Part shown: positions 9,105 through 17,946 of the stretch, one piece after another
Numbering within the stretch: position 1 is the first letter of the stretch
Layout: every line of letters starts with the position of its first letter
Made by a program: the position numbers and the translations under genes
Notes under the pieces: generated by a model
Databases searched by the model: none
The model's input: the letters and a program-made list of their open reading frames with translations, nothing else
What the model was told of the DNA's origin: nothing
NCBI GenBank assembly: GCA_905339275.1
Contig: CAJPFK010000001.1
Location: forward strand, 372,001 to 436,000
Length of the DNA: 64,000 nt
DNA from: Methylophilaceae bacterium
Lineage (GTDB): Bacteria; Pseudomonadota; Gammaproteobacteria; Burkholderiales; Methylophilaceae
Reading direction: 5' to 3'

Positions 9105-10082
9105 ATGATTCGCTCAAAACAAAAGGGTTTTACCCTGCTTGAACTGCTGGTGGTCATCACGCTGCTGGCAGTGCTGTCCGTCGGTGCGCTGATTGCATAC
9201 GATGGCATTGGTGAAAACGCATCCAACGTCGCTGCTGCCAACAATATCAAGGCTGCCGACAGTGCTATTCGCGCATTCCGCGTGGTTGAAAATAAATATC
9301 CAAATCAATGGGACAATATCGCAAATATCGGGGGCGAAAGTGTTGGAGGTGCTGCTGCTTTCCGCTCTGATGCGACAAACGCATTCTTCGGTCAATGGAA
9401 CTTCGGCGCTACTGCTGCGGCTTTCCAGCAAACTGTTGCACTTGCACTGGATAGCGTAGGCATCAATGAATTTCAGTCCCTGACGACAGGTGCGACATTT
9501 GCGAAAACAACTGCACCAAATCTGGCATTTAACGAAAGCGCGCCAGGTCTTTTGGGTGGTGACCCATCGGATGAGCTGGAATTTGTCGTTGAAGATGGTG
9601 CCTTGTCCGCAGTGGTATACGACGGTGTGGCTGTAGCTCCATACTTTGCCATTGTGCCATCCAGTTCAGGCGGGGTCACAGGTGATTGTCAGGCTGGTGG
9701 CCAATCGCTTACTCAAACCTTTTCTGGCTCAACTGCCGATGAAAACAGGGCGCTGAACCTGATCAACGACAATCTGGATGATGACGGTTGTAATCTGGTT
9801 CTTGCCCTTGGTTTTGGCAAGGATGCAGCGGGCAGCACCACTGGCAGCTCGGTAGCTATCAGCACGGCGCCTACCTACACAAACGGCGCAATTGTAAATC
9901 CATCTCAGCACTATGCTCGTTACATGGCTCTGTTCCTGCTGGGTAGCGATGACAACGAAGATGGCAATATTACCGCTGATGAAATTAACTCCAAACCAAC
10001 CTTGCTTGCAGTGGTAGATACCGAAGGTCGTATCATCGACCAGGCAATTGCGGCTGGTTACACATCAAACAATAACAACTAA
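9105..10082 (+). CDS. Type IV prepilin-like protein, probably the major subunit
   Basis: 325 residues. The N-terminus MIRSKQKG-FTLLELLVVITLL is a short basic leader, the prepilin peptidase site Gly8/Phe9, Glu at +5 of the mature protein and a hydrophobic helix. The rest is Ala/Gly/Ser/Asn/Thr rich with few cysteines. It is much longer than a GspG pseudopilin (about 140 residues) and has no recognisable C-terminal domain. The ATG is preceded by AGGAG at good spacing. It is the first gene after the sigma-54 promoter and is followed by a terminator-like hairpin, so it should be made in excess over the assembly proteins. No prepilin peptidase is encoded in the window. Confidence 0.85.
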   Translation: MIRSKQKGFTLLELLVVITLLAVLSVGALIAYDGIGENASNVAAANNIKAADSAIRAFRVVENKYPNQWDNIANIGGESVGGAAAFRSDATNAFFGQWNFGATAAAFQQTVALALDSVGINEFQSLTTGATFAKTTAPNLAFNESAPGLLGGDPSDELEFVVEDGALSAVVYDGVAVAPYFAIVPSSSGGVTGDCQAGGQSLTQTFSGSTADENRALNLINDNLDDDGCNLVLALGFGKDAAGSTTGSSVAISTAPTYTNGAIVNPSQHYARYMALFLLGSDDNEDGNITADEINSKPTLLAVVDTEGRIIDQAIAAGYTSNNNN

Positions 10083-10131
10083 TTGAGCTTGCTAATGCAA
10101 CCGGAAATTGGTTGATGCAGGTTTAAATGTC

Positions 10132-10163
10132 GGGATGGAGTCTGCAAAGGCTCCGTCCCTTTT
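10132..10163 (+). terminator. Attenuator-like terminator inside the pilus operon
   Basis: GGGATGGAG (10132-10140) pairs with CTCCGTCCC (10151-10159) over nine positions including one G-T pair, followed by TTTTCTGGTTT. It lies between the first prepilin gene and the assembly genes. No obvious new promoter follows, so it would act as a partial stop. Confidence 0.65.
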
Positions 10164-10219
10164 CTGGTTTGAACAATAAGAAAAAACGACAAGAAAAACT
10201 TGAGGGGAAGTCCTTCGTT

Positions 10220-10909
10220 ATGGGGAAGAAATTTCAGGCAAGTCTTGGCACGTCAAGGGCGGTGCTCGGCCATCGCCAGGGCCTTGCCTTGCCTGAGCAT
10301 TCTTCGCCTTTTTTGCGTTGTGCCGAGCAAGTGCGTGCGTTGCCGGCCAGGCAGCGCGGGTTTACGCTGATGGAGCTGATCGTGGTGATGACGCTGGTCG
10401 GCTTGCTGGCGGTCGGGGTCGTGCTTTCACTGGATGGCGTGGGCGATGATGCCCAGGTCAGGCTGACGAGGGTGGAAATGACCGAGTTGCGCAAGGCGTT
10501 GCAGTTGTTCAGGCGCGATGTGGGACATTTCCCCGATGCGCTGGATGACCACCATGCGGAAGACCTGAAGCTGGACCTGCTGTTCGGCTGCCAGGATTTG
10601 AGCCCGGCGCAAGCCGATTACGATGCGGGCTGCAAGGCTTACAACCTGGATACTGCGCGCGGCTGGAACGGCCCTTACGTGCTGGCGGAAAAGCAGAAGA
10701 ATTCAGTCACGAACCTGGATGAGAAGGGGTTGTTCGATGCCTGGGGCAATCGCTACCGGCTGTTCGATGAAGACAGCGCTGCGCCAGGTGCCGGTGCTGC
10801 ACGAATAGTCAGTTACGGCGCCAACAGGGCTTATGAGGGCGACGGCACGGATATCTGTTCTCCGAATGGCGCAAGCAGCGACGATCTCGTGCTGTGCCTG
10901 GTGCAGTAG
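10220..10909 (+). CDS. GspG-like pseudopilin
   Basis: 229 residues from the ATG at 10220, which has a GAGGGGAAG ribosome binding site upstream. The prepilin motif (ARQRG-FTLMELIVVMTL) begins only near residue 46, an unusually long leader. A GTG near 10330 would give a normal short leader but has no ribosome binding site. The C-terminal part (RGWNGPY, GLFDAWGNRYRLF, IVSYGANRAYEGDG) follows the GspG pattern of the type II secretion major pseudopilin. It probably builds or caps the same fibre as its neighbours. Start choice is uncertain. Confidence 0.8.
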   Translation: MGKKFQASLGTSRAVLGHRQGLALPEHSSPFLRCAEQVRALPARQRGFTLMELIVVMTLVGLLAVGVVLSLDGVGDDAQVRLTRVEMTELRKALQLFRRDVGHFPDALDDHHAEDLKLDLLFGCQDLSPAQADYDAGCKAYNLDTARGWNGPYVLAEKQKNSVTNLDEKGLFDAWGNRYRLFDEDSAAPGAGAARIVSYGANRAYEGDGTDICSPNGASSDDLVLCLVQ

Positions 10910-10911
10910 CC

Positions 10912-11901
10912 ATGATGAACGCCAGATACATTTCCCCGGTTTCTTCGCGCGGTTTCACGCTGGTGGAGCTGCTGCTGGTGATTTTCCTGCTCGGCAGCCT
11001 GGCGCTGGTGGCGACGGTGTTTGTCGATGGCGTCAATGAGCAGTCGCGATTCGACGAAACCAGGGCGCGCCTGGAGCAAATCCGCCGTGCCATCGTTGGT
11101 GACACTTCGCGCACGCTCAACGGCGAACCGGAGATACGCGGCTTTGTCGCAGACATGGGGCGCCTGCCGAAATGCCTGCGTGAATTGACCGAGGGCAAGT
11201 GCGACGACACCGACCCTGATCCGGCGCTTTGGGATTTCGGTGAAATTTCAATTTCCGGCGTATCGGGCGTGGTTGCGGTTGGCGAGCTGTATGGCGGATG
11301 GCGGGGGCCTTATCTCGATACGCTGCCCGAAAGCGGGAGCGGAAACCGCCTGCTGCGGGATGGCTGGGCCAATGTGGACGAGACGGATGACGCCCGCAAT
11401 TTCGGTTGGCAGTATTCCGATTTATCCGGTGTTGCCGTCATGGTGCAAAGCCTGGGCTCGGATTCGGCTGTTGGCCAGGCCGATGCGGAAAACCCCTATC
11501 AGAAGGATTTTCCCGCAGACGGTAAGAACCTGGTCGAAGAAACCGATTGGCGTCTGAATCTGAAAGACAAGGCATTGCGGGTGAGGATTGCCGGCAGCGC
11601 CGCTGCCGATATTGCCAACCTGAGGCTGCAAGTCTATTCCATGAAGGATGGCGCCGTCTCCGCGCCCTTGACCAGCGATGAGTTCGGAACATTGTCCGGC
11701 GTAAGCGCGCAATTCTCGGATGCAGTTTTCAGCGCGGATGCGGAACTGCCTTTCGGCATGCATGCCGCGCTGGTGACCTGTGCGGACGGCAGCGTATTCG
11801 ACGGTTCGTGCCCCGGCGCCAGTCCGCCCCTGCTTTCCCCTTATTACTTCGTGTTCCTGCCGCGTGCGCAGCTTCCCACCATTCAGTGGAATATCCAATG
11901 A
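10912..11901 (+). CDS. Pseudopilin, third of the cluster
   Basis: 329 residues; start ATG at 10912 (10915 also possible). The prepilin site is SSRG-FTLVELLLVIFLLG with Glu at +5. A GspG-like segment GGWRGPYLDTLPESGSGNRL and IMVQSLGSDS-type wording (VMVQSLGSDSAVGQ) follow, then about 120 residues of beta-rich sequence without a recognised domain. The stop overlaps the next start by four bases (ATGA), so translation is coupled to the PilM-like gene. The length suggests a minor, tip or adhesin-bearing pilin. Confidence 0.8.
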   Translation: MMNARYISPVSSRGFTLVELLLVIFLLGSLALVATVFVDGVNEQSRFDETRARLEQIRRAIVGDTSRTLNGEPEIRGFVADMGRLPKCLRELTEGKCDDTDPDPALWDFGEISISGVSGVVAVGELYGGWRGPYLDTLPESGSGNRLLRDGWANVDETDDARNFGWQYSDLSGVAVMVQSLGSDSAVGQADAENPYQKDFPADGKNLVEETDWRLNLKDKALRVRIAGSAAADIANLRLQVYSMKDGAVSAPLTSDEFGTLSGVSAQFSDAVFSADAELPFGMHAALVTCADGSVFDGSCPGASPPLLSPYYFVFLPRAQLPTIQWNIQ

Positions 11902-13673
11902 ACCTGAAATCCCTTTCCAAGCTGATTCCGTTTCCCAGCCGTAAAGCCTCCATCCTGGTGTGTGAGACGGATGGTTTTCATCTGCGCGGCGCGGTCATCA
12001 ACCGCGATGGCGAACAACTCACGGTGGCGTTCTCCGCGCGGTCGGAGGCAACTGACTACAAGGTGGCCGTGGCTGAAGTGGTAGCCGCTTTGCGCGACCA
12101 GGACTGGGGCGGTCATGATGCCATCCTGCTGACGCCCGGCGCGTTTTCGACCCTGATCGAATTGCCGGTTTCACCCGCGCACCCGCGCCCACCCATCCAG
12201 ATGCAGGAAATGATCCGCTGGGAGCTTGAGCCGCTGCTGATGCAGCACAACATGCTGTGGTCGGTGGGGCAGATTCTGCTGGGCCTGGGCTACCTGACCG
12301 AAGCGCAGATTGCCGATGTGCTGGACCGGCAGCAGGGCAAGCAGAAAGGCGGCAGCCTTGGCGAGAATGCAGCACAGGTTTATTCGCTCAAGCGTTACGG
12401 CGAGCTGGCGATAGAAATGGGCTATATCACGCCTGAGCAAATGGATGAGTGCCTGGCCAAGCAGGCCTGGCTCCGCTCCGATGGCGACGAATTCGGCTGC
12501 GGCTGGGCAGCCCAGGTATCCGGGGGGTATGACAAGGATGCGGCAGGCGAAGCCGGTACATATAGCTGGCTGGTAAGCGGCGCCAATCTCGGCATGATGC
12601 GGCAGTGGGAGCTTGCCTTTGCTGCCGCCAAGGTCGAGCTTAAAGAGGTTTATCCGCTGGTGGGCTGTGCTGCCGCCCTGCTCGATGAGATGGATGACGC
12701 GGTGTTGCTCGAGGCGCATGCAGGCCTTGTCAGCGGCGTGCGGATTCAGTCGGATGCCGTGAGCATGGTCCGGCTGCAGCAGAGCACCTTGAGCAGTGTG
12801 CTGGATGCCTGCCTTGAAACCTATCACGGGCTTGTGCCGCCGGAAACGAAGAAAGTCTGGCTGACAACGGCTTTTGGCGAGTCCGATGGGCTGGATGACG
12901 GCTTGAGCGGCATGATCGGGCGCGCGATTGACTGGCTGCCGTTGCAGAGCAGGGAGGCAACGCCGGGCATGCTGGGCGCGGCGCTCGATTTCCTGAAGCC
13001 GAAGGGCAGCAGGCGTTGCTGCAGCGTATCGGTGCGCGGGCCGCGACCGCCGATATGGCAGCGCGTGGAGGCGCGGGCGGTAGCGGCGTGCCTGCTTTTG
13101 CTGCTGGTGATCGGCGTGCTGGAATTGACGTTGCTTGTCCGCAGCGATCTGGCGCAGGGCGAGCATGCGCGGGTTGCGGATGCGAAAAAGGACTTCGATG
13201 CCGCCGTTGCAAGGGCGCAGGCGCAAATCGATGCGGTGAACAAGGTGAAGGCCGATATCGGGGCGAAAGAAGCGGAGCTGTCGAAACTGGCGGACCGTTT
13301 CGATTTCTTTGCGATCGAACTGCCGGCGCGTGCTTCCTTCATACAGAGCCTGCTGGAGGATATGGCGGCAACGATGACGGAGGACGTCGTCGTCAATGTC
13401 ATCGAGGAAACGCCCAATTACGGCTTCCGCGTCGCAGGCTGGGCGCTGAGTGATGTTGCCGCCCAGCAGTTCATCCAGTCGTTCAAGGCAGCAATGGCAA
13501 CATGGGGCATGGATATTGCCGACCCGATTGTGAGGGCGCAAGCCGGGCGTCTGGGATTGATGGGGTATGACATGCATTTCCGTCTGGTGCAGATCAAGGA
13601 CGAGCCTGAGGCAGTTCCGGCGGCGGCAACGCCGGCTGCCCAGCCTGGCACACGAAAGAGGGCGAGAAGATGA
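11898..13673 (+). CDS. PilM-PilN (GspL-like) fusion with an inserted MshEN-type c-di-GMP-binding region
   Basis: 591 residues. Residues 15-120 and about 205-370 look like the actin-fold PilM/GspL cytoplasmic domain (IRWELEPLL, KEVYPLVGCAAALLDEMDDAVLLE). Between them lies an insert with two copies of the MshEN nucleotide-binding pattern [RLG-x2-L-x3-G-x6-L-x3-L-x2-Q]: residues 122-145 (VGQILLGLGYLTEAQ start) and 166-189 (RYGELAIEMGYITPEQ start). After this come a transmembrane helix (about 394-416), a coiled coil and a PilN-like ferredoxin-fold domain. In type IV pili PilM binds PilN and the ATPase at the inner membrane; here both are one chain. MshEN domains are known at the N-terminus of the ATPases MshE and GspE, so their place here is unusual. 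Overlaps both neighbours by four bases. Confidence 0.75.
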   Translation: MNLKSLSKLIPFPSRKASILVCETDGFHLRGAVINRDGEQLTVAFSARSEATDYKVAVAEVVAALRDQDWGGHDAILLTPGAFSTLIELPVSPAHPRPPIQMQEMIRWELEPLLMQHNMLWSVGQILLGLGYLTEAQIADVLDRQQGKQKGGSLGENAAQVYSLKRYGELAIEMGYITPEQMDECLAKQAWLRSDGDEFGCGWAAQVSGGYDKDAAGEAGTYSWLVSGANLGMMRQWELAFAAAKVELKEVYPLVGCAAALLDEMDDAVLLEAHAGLVSGVRIQSDAVSMVRLQQSTLSSVLDACLETYHGLVPPETKKVWLTTAFGESDGLDDGLSGMIGRAIDWLPLQSREATPGMLGAALDFLKPKGSRRCCSVSVRGPRPPIWQRVEARAVAACLLLLLVIGVLELTLLVRSDLAQGEHARVADAKKDFDAAVARAQAQIDAVNKVKADIGAKEAELSKLADRFDFFAIELPARASFIQSLLEDMAATMTEDVVVNVIEETPNYGFRVAGWALSDVAAQQFIQSFKAAMATWGMDIADPIVRAQAGRLGLMGYDMHFRLVQIKDEPEAVPAAATPAAQPGTRKRARR

Positions 13674-14446
13674 ACCTGAATAAAGTAACCCTGCGCGAAC
13701 AGCTGCTGGTGCTGGTGACCGTAGTGGTCATTATCGGCGGCATCTATGGCGGCCTGCGTTTTTATCCGGCCAACAAGGCGATTGGCGAAATACGCGCAAA
13801 TACCGAGATGATGGATAAGGCGATCAGGACCGGAAAAATCCCGGATGAGCCGCTGGATGATATCGATACGCTGAAAAGGGAGCTGGCTGAACTGGAGCAG
13901 GAACTGTTGAGCAGCCGCAACATGGTGACGGGTGTTGAACGGCGGCTTGCGCCTGCGGATACGACAGAGATTCGCCTGATGATTTCGGAGGTTGCGCGCA
14001 AGGCGCTGGTGCGGATTACCGCCAACGAGGAATATCGCGTCATGCTGCCCGCCCCTGCCCAGGCAACTGGAACAGCGCCCGCAACAAAGGCGGCGGCGGG
14101 AAATGCCCCCAGAAAGCGGCTGGGAGATGCCGCGAAACGCAGATTGCGCAATGCGCAGCGGGCAGGCGCTGCCGGCCTTGGCGGAAGCGGTATGGGCGTG
14201 GCGACCGTCAATCCGGACCAGACGACGGACCTGGTGCGGAAACTGGCCATCAACGGAACGATGGAACGCCCGATGCAGCGCTATACCATGGAAGGGACCT
14301 ATGCCGGCATGATGCGCTTCATACAGGGGCTGGAACAGATGGAGAAAATGGCGACCATTGTCCAGTTCCAGCTCGGCACCTTGCCGCAGTCTCCGCCGCC
14401 CGGTCACAACCAGCGGCTCTCTGCCAGCATGGTTCTGGCGTTTTGA
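13670..14446 (+). CDS. PilO/GspM-like inner-membrane assembly protein
   Basis: 258 residues: a short cytoplasmic start, one transmembrane helix (about residues 11-29), a coiled coil (60-95) and a C-terminal ferredoxin-like domain ending in QRLSASMVLAF. An Ala/Arg-rich linker (about 125-180) separates the halves. PilO and GspM pair with PilN and GspL, and the preceding gene encodes a PilN-like domain. Its start overlaps the preceding stop by four bases. Confidence 0.7.
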   Translation: MNLNKVTLREQLLVLVTVVVIIGGIYGGLRFYPANKAIGEIRANTEMMDKAIRTGKIPDEPLDDIDTLKRELAELEQELLSSRNMVTGVERRLAPADTTEIRLMISEVARKALVRITANEEYRVMLPAPAQATGTAPATKAAAGNAPRKRLGDAAKRRLRNAQRAGAAGLGGSGMGVATVNPDQTTDLVRKLAINGTMERPMQRYTMEGTYAGMMRFIQGLEQMEKMATIVQFQLGTLPQSPPPGHNQRLSASMVLAF

Positions 14447-14515
14447 GGAGGCGGATGATGTCTTGCCGTCACATCCCGGTTTTGTCTTGCGTCACGGTAG
14501 CTGGAGCATATTGAA

Positions 14516-16153
14516 GTGGCGATATCCTCGGACCACCTGATCGATGCCGCTGTCCGGCTGAATCTCATCGAACCGGAAATACTTGCGCAGTTGCGGATTG
14601 ATGCCAGGCGCAAGCGCGTGGATCTGGTCGATACCGTCACAGCGCACTATCGGTTGCCGATTTCGGCCCTGTACCAGGCTGCTGCGGAATTGCGCGGATT
14701 GTCTTTCATCAACCCGATTGCAGTGAGCGCGCCTTCTGCCAGCCTGCTTAAGAAAGTGCCGCAGGCGCTGGCGAGAAGAAAACTGGTGCTGCCCTTGTTT
14801 GAAGATGAGCAAGGAGTGCTGGTGGCGACTTCCGACCCCGATGACCGGGCAACGCTCGAAACATTGCAGCGCCTTCTCGGCCAGCGCATTCGTGTCGCCA
14901 TGGCAGAGCCGGATGCGATGCATGCGGCGATTGGGCGTTATCTGAATGACCCGGCGCAGAATCTGGCAAGCGTCGAAACGCTTGCCGAAACCGACCTGAT
15001 TGCAATGTTGAACGACATCCTGAAAGAGGCCTACCTGAGACGCGCCTCCGATGTGCACATGGCGCAGGAGGAGAGCGGTTTGCGCGTGCGCCTGCGCGTG
15101 GACGGCAAATTGCAGGACTACTTCACCAACGCGGATGGCGCCGTGGCGAACGGCCTGATCTCGCGGGTGAAAGTGCTGGCAGACCTGGATATTGCCGAGC
15201 AGCGCGAACCGCAGGACGGCGGGATGACGTATTACCTGGCGCCGCCGATCGATACCGAGTTCAATATTCGTGTGGCGACGGCGCCGACCAGGCTGGGCGA
15301 ACGCGTCACCATGCGTTTGCTGGGGCAGGAGGCGCAAAGCCTGACATTGCCCAGGCTCGGCATGTCGGAGCATGACATGCTGGAGTTTCGCAAGGCGATT
15401 CGCAAGCCTTTCGGCATGATATTGCTGACCGGCCCCACGGGTAGCGGTAAATCCACCACCCTGTTTGCCGCCTTGCAGGAAATCAATCACCCCGAGCTTA
15501 ACATCATGACGGTGGAAAACCCGATCGAGTATGTGATGGATGGCATCTCGCAGATACAGACCGGCCCCAAGATCAGTTTTGCCAGCGCACTGCGTTCGCT
15601 TTTGCGGCATGACCCGGATGTATTGATGGTGGGTGAAATCCGCGACGAAGAAACCGCCGATGTGGCGCTTAAGGCGGCGATGACCGGTCACCTGGTGTTT
15701 TCCACGTTGCATACCAATACTGCCGCCGGTACGGTGGGACGGCTGGTCGATATCGGATGTGAGCCTTATCTGATCGGTTCGACGATGAATGCCGTGATTG
15801 CGCAGCGCCTGGTGCGGCGTCTTTGCCCGCACTGCCGCAAACCCCGTGCGGCAACAAAAGATGAAAGCGAACTGCTGGGGCAGGGTGGCAGCGATGTGGT
15901 TGTTTTCGAGCCGGTTGGCTGTGCGGCTTGCCAGGGCAGAGGCTACCGCGGCCGCCTGGGGCTGTTTGAAACGCTCTGGTTCGACGAAGCGTTGAGCAAG
16001 CTGGTTTCCAGCGGTTGCAGCGAGGATGAGCTGGAGAGGCATGCGCTGGCCGATGGAAAATTGAACCTCATGTGGGCGGATGGCAGCGTGAAAGTCCTTG
16101 CCGGCGATACCTCGCTTTCCGAACTGCAAACCGTTGCAGTAAAACGGCATTAG
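14516..16153 (+). CDS. GspE/PilB-type assembly ATPase
   Basis: 545 residues from a GTG start. N-terminal domain (about 1-150) resembles the GspE_N/MshEN fold, but the Arg-Leu-Gly nucleotide-binding pattern is not conserved. Walker A is GPTGSGKST (about residues 305-313), followed by the Walker B and Asp/His boxes (DPDVLMVGEIRDEETA, GHLVFSTLHTN). A tetracysteine zinc motif CPHC ... CAAC lies near 437-472, as in GspE and PilB. It powers fibre assembly at the inner membrane. No retraction ATPase (PilT) is found nearby, which favours a secretion-like or non-retracting system. Confidence 0.9.
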   Translation: MAISSDHLIDAAVRLNLIEPEILAQLRIDARRKRVDLVDTVTAHYRLPISALYQAAAELRGLSFINPIAVSAPSASLLKKVPQALARRKLVLPLFEDEQGVLVATSDPDDRATLETLQRLLGQRIRVAMAEPDAMHAAIGRYLNDPAQNLASVETLAETDLIAMLNDILKEAYLRRASDVHMAQEESGLRVRLRVDGKLQDYFTNADGAVANGLISRVKVLADLDIAEQREPQDGGMTYYLAPPIDTEFNIRVATAPTRLGERVTMRLLGQEAQSLTLPRLGMSEHDMLEFRKAIRKPFGMILLTGPTGSGKSTTLFAALQEINHPELNIMTVENPIEYVMDGISQIQTGPKISFASALRSLLRHDPDVLMVGEIRDEETADVALKAAMTGHLVFSTLHTNTAAGTVGRLVDIGCEPYLIGSTMNAVIAQRLVRRLCPHCRKPRAATKDESELLGQGGSDVVVFEPVGCAACQGRGYRGRLGLFETLWFDEALSKLVSSGCSEDELERHALADGKLNLMWADGSVKVLAGDTSLSELQTVAVKRH

Positions 16154-16177
16154 TCAGCAAGAGTATAAGAGACCACC

Positions 16178-17413
16178 ATGCCGACCTTCAGATACACCGC
16201 TGTCGATAATGCCGGAAAAGAGATCAAAGGAAGCATCCAGGCCGCAGACTCGCGGGCAGCGACAGCAGGTTTGCGGCAGCAGGCCCTTTACGTGGTGGCG
16301 ATCGATCAGGGCAATGCCGATGCGGACAGCGGCAGCGGCCAGGGATTGAGCAAGGAGGTTGATCTCTCTTTCCTTACCGAATGGCGCTCGGTTCCGACGC
16401 AGCAGATGATTTTCTTCTTCAAGCAGCTCAGTTTCATGCTGAGAGCAGGCCTGCCGGTGCTGCAGGCGTTGCAGCTTTCCCGCACCCAGGTTTCCGGAGG
16501 GCGTTTGGGGCGGGTGATCGACAGGATGATTGCCGATATCGAGAACGGTTACCCGCTCTCGCAGGCGATGGCGCATCATCCCAAGGTTTTCGAGCCGCTG
16601 ACGGTCAATTTGATTGTCGCAGGCGAAAGTACCGGCGAGCTGGATATCGTCATGGACAGGCTGGCGGATCACCTTGAGAAAAAGGCGACGCTCAGGATGC
16701 AGACCATCAACACCATGATTTATCCCAGCATCGTGATCGTGGCAGCCATTGGCGTGTTTATTTTCCTGGTAATCAAGATCATCCCGACCTTTGCCAAGTT
16801 TTTTGCGGGTAAGGGCCGGGCGTTGCCTCCCTCGACGCAATTCCTTATCGATCTATCGGCATTTGCCGTCGATTACGGCCTGTACATTATCGGCGCGCTG
16901 CTTTTTATCGTGATATGCCTCGTGCTCGCATACCAGACAAAGGAAGGCCGTTTGAAGATTCACCATGGCCTCCTGCGATTGCCGGTCCTGGGCAAGCTGC
17001 TCACCGTGGCGGCAATGGCGCAACTCAACTGGTCGCTTGCGATGATGCTGCGAAGCGGCCTGACGGTGCTCGATGCGCTGAAAATCTCCGCGAACGTGAT
17101 CCGGAACCGGGTGTTTTCCGACAAGCTCGGGGCGGCAACCGAATCGATTCTGGCGGGTAAGGATTTATCCGGCAGCCTGCAGCATCCGCGAATTCCCACA
17201 ATCGTGACCCAGATGATTGCCGTGGGCGAACGCACCGGTACGCTGGATCATGTGCTGCAGGAGCTCGGGAATTACTACGAGGAACGGCTGCAGCTTGGCA
17301 TCCGCCGCCTCAGCGCAATGATGGAACCGGCGCTGATCCTGGTGATAGGCGGCATGGTCGGTTTTGTGTATTACGCATTTTTCCAGGCGTTGTTTCAACT
17401 TGCAAAGGTATAG
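16178..17413 (+). CDS. GspF/PilC-type platform protein
   Basis: 411 residues, the normal family length. It opens with the typical MPTFRYTAVDNAGKEIKG, has two T2SSF repeats (about 70-195 and 275-400) and three hydrophobic helices (about 180-205, 230-250, 380-400), and ends with the usual VYYAFFQALFQLAKV. It forms the inner-membrane platform on which the ATPase acts. It follows the ATPase by 24 bases. Confidence 0.92.
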   Translation: MPTFRYTAVDNAGKEIKGSIQAADSRAATAGLRQQALYVVAIDQGNADADSGSGQGLSKEVDLSFLTEWRSVPTQQMIFFFKQLSFMLRAGLPVLQALQLSRTQVSGGRLGRVIDRMIADIENGYPLSQAMAHHPKVFEPLTVNLIVAGESTGELDIVMDRLADHLEKKATLRMQTINTMIYPSIVIVAAIGVFIFLVIKIIPTFAKFFAGKGRALPPSTQFLIDLSAFAVDYGLYIIGALLFIVICLVLAYQTKEGRLKIHHGLLRLPVLGKLLTVAAMAQLNWSLAMMLRSGLTVLDALKISANVIRNRVFSDKLGAATESILAGKDLSGSLQHPRIPTIVTQMIAVGERTGTLDHVLQELGNYYEERLQLGIRRLSAMMEPALILVIGGMVGFVYYAFFQALFQLAKV

Positions 17414-17415
17414 AC

Positions 17416-17904
17416 ATGAATTCGATCAGCTCGAAAGCGGCATGGATTTTGGTACTGATGCTGATACTGCCGTGCGCGGTTGAGGCAGGCGGCGTTGTTG
17501 GCATGACCGGGCCGATAGATGCGGCAGCCATGCAGGATTATCCGGTAGCCGAGTTTTATGAACCGCCCTCGGAGCGCGACCCGTTCACCACCAGCGACAA
17601 GATGTTCAGGGTGGCCGGACAACAGGGCGCGACCCGTTCGGGCGGGCAGGGATTCCTGCCATTCGCGACAGGCAATATTCCGAAAATGCATGTGCGCGGG
17701 TTTGTGCATAACGGGCCTGATGAAGCGATGGCGCTGCTGCAGATCGAGGGGGATGAAACGGTGCACCTGGTCCGTAAAGGCGATGAGATCGGTCTCCAGC
17801 CGCGGGGCAACCAGATGAACACGGTGCTGAAGATACTGAATGTCGACCTGAAAAAGGTTGAGGTGCAGTCGGGCAGCCTGAGGCAAGTCATCATTGTGCA
17901 ATAG
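17416..17904 (+). CDS. PilP/GspC-like periplasmic linker protein
   Basis: 162 residues with a signal-peptide-like N-terminus (hydrophobic residues 8-22), a proline-rich segment (AEFYEPPSERDPFTT, typical of PilP and MshK) and a small beta domain (about 90-162; VHLVRKGDEIG, VEVQSGSLRQVIIV) like the HR domain that contacts the secretin. It starts two bases after the platform gene and precedes the secretin gene, the usual PilP position. Confidence 0.7.
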   Translation: MNSISSKAAWILVLMLILPCAVEAGGVVGMTGPIDAAAMQDYPVAEFYEPPSERDPFTTSDKMFRVAGQQGATRSGGQGFLPFATGNIPKMHVRGFVHNGPDEAMALLQIEGDETVHLVRKGDEIGLQPRGNQMNTVLKILNVDLKKVEVQSGSLRQVIIVQ

Positions 17905-17946
17905 GTATGTTGTTAACCAGCTTTAATAGAAAGTCAGGTATTTGAT

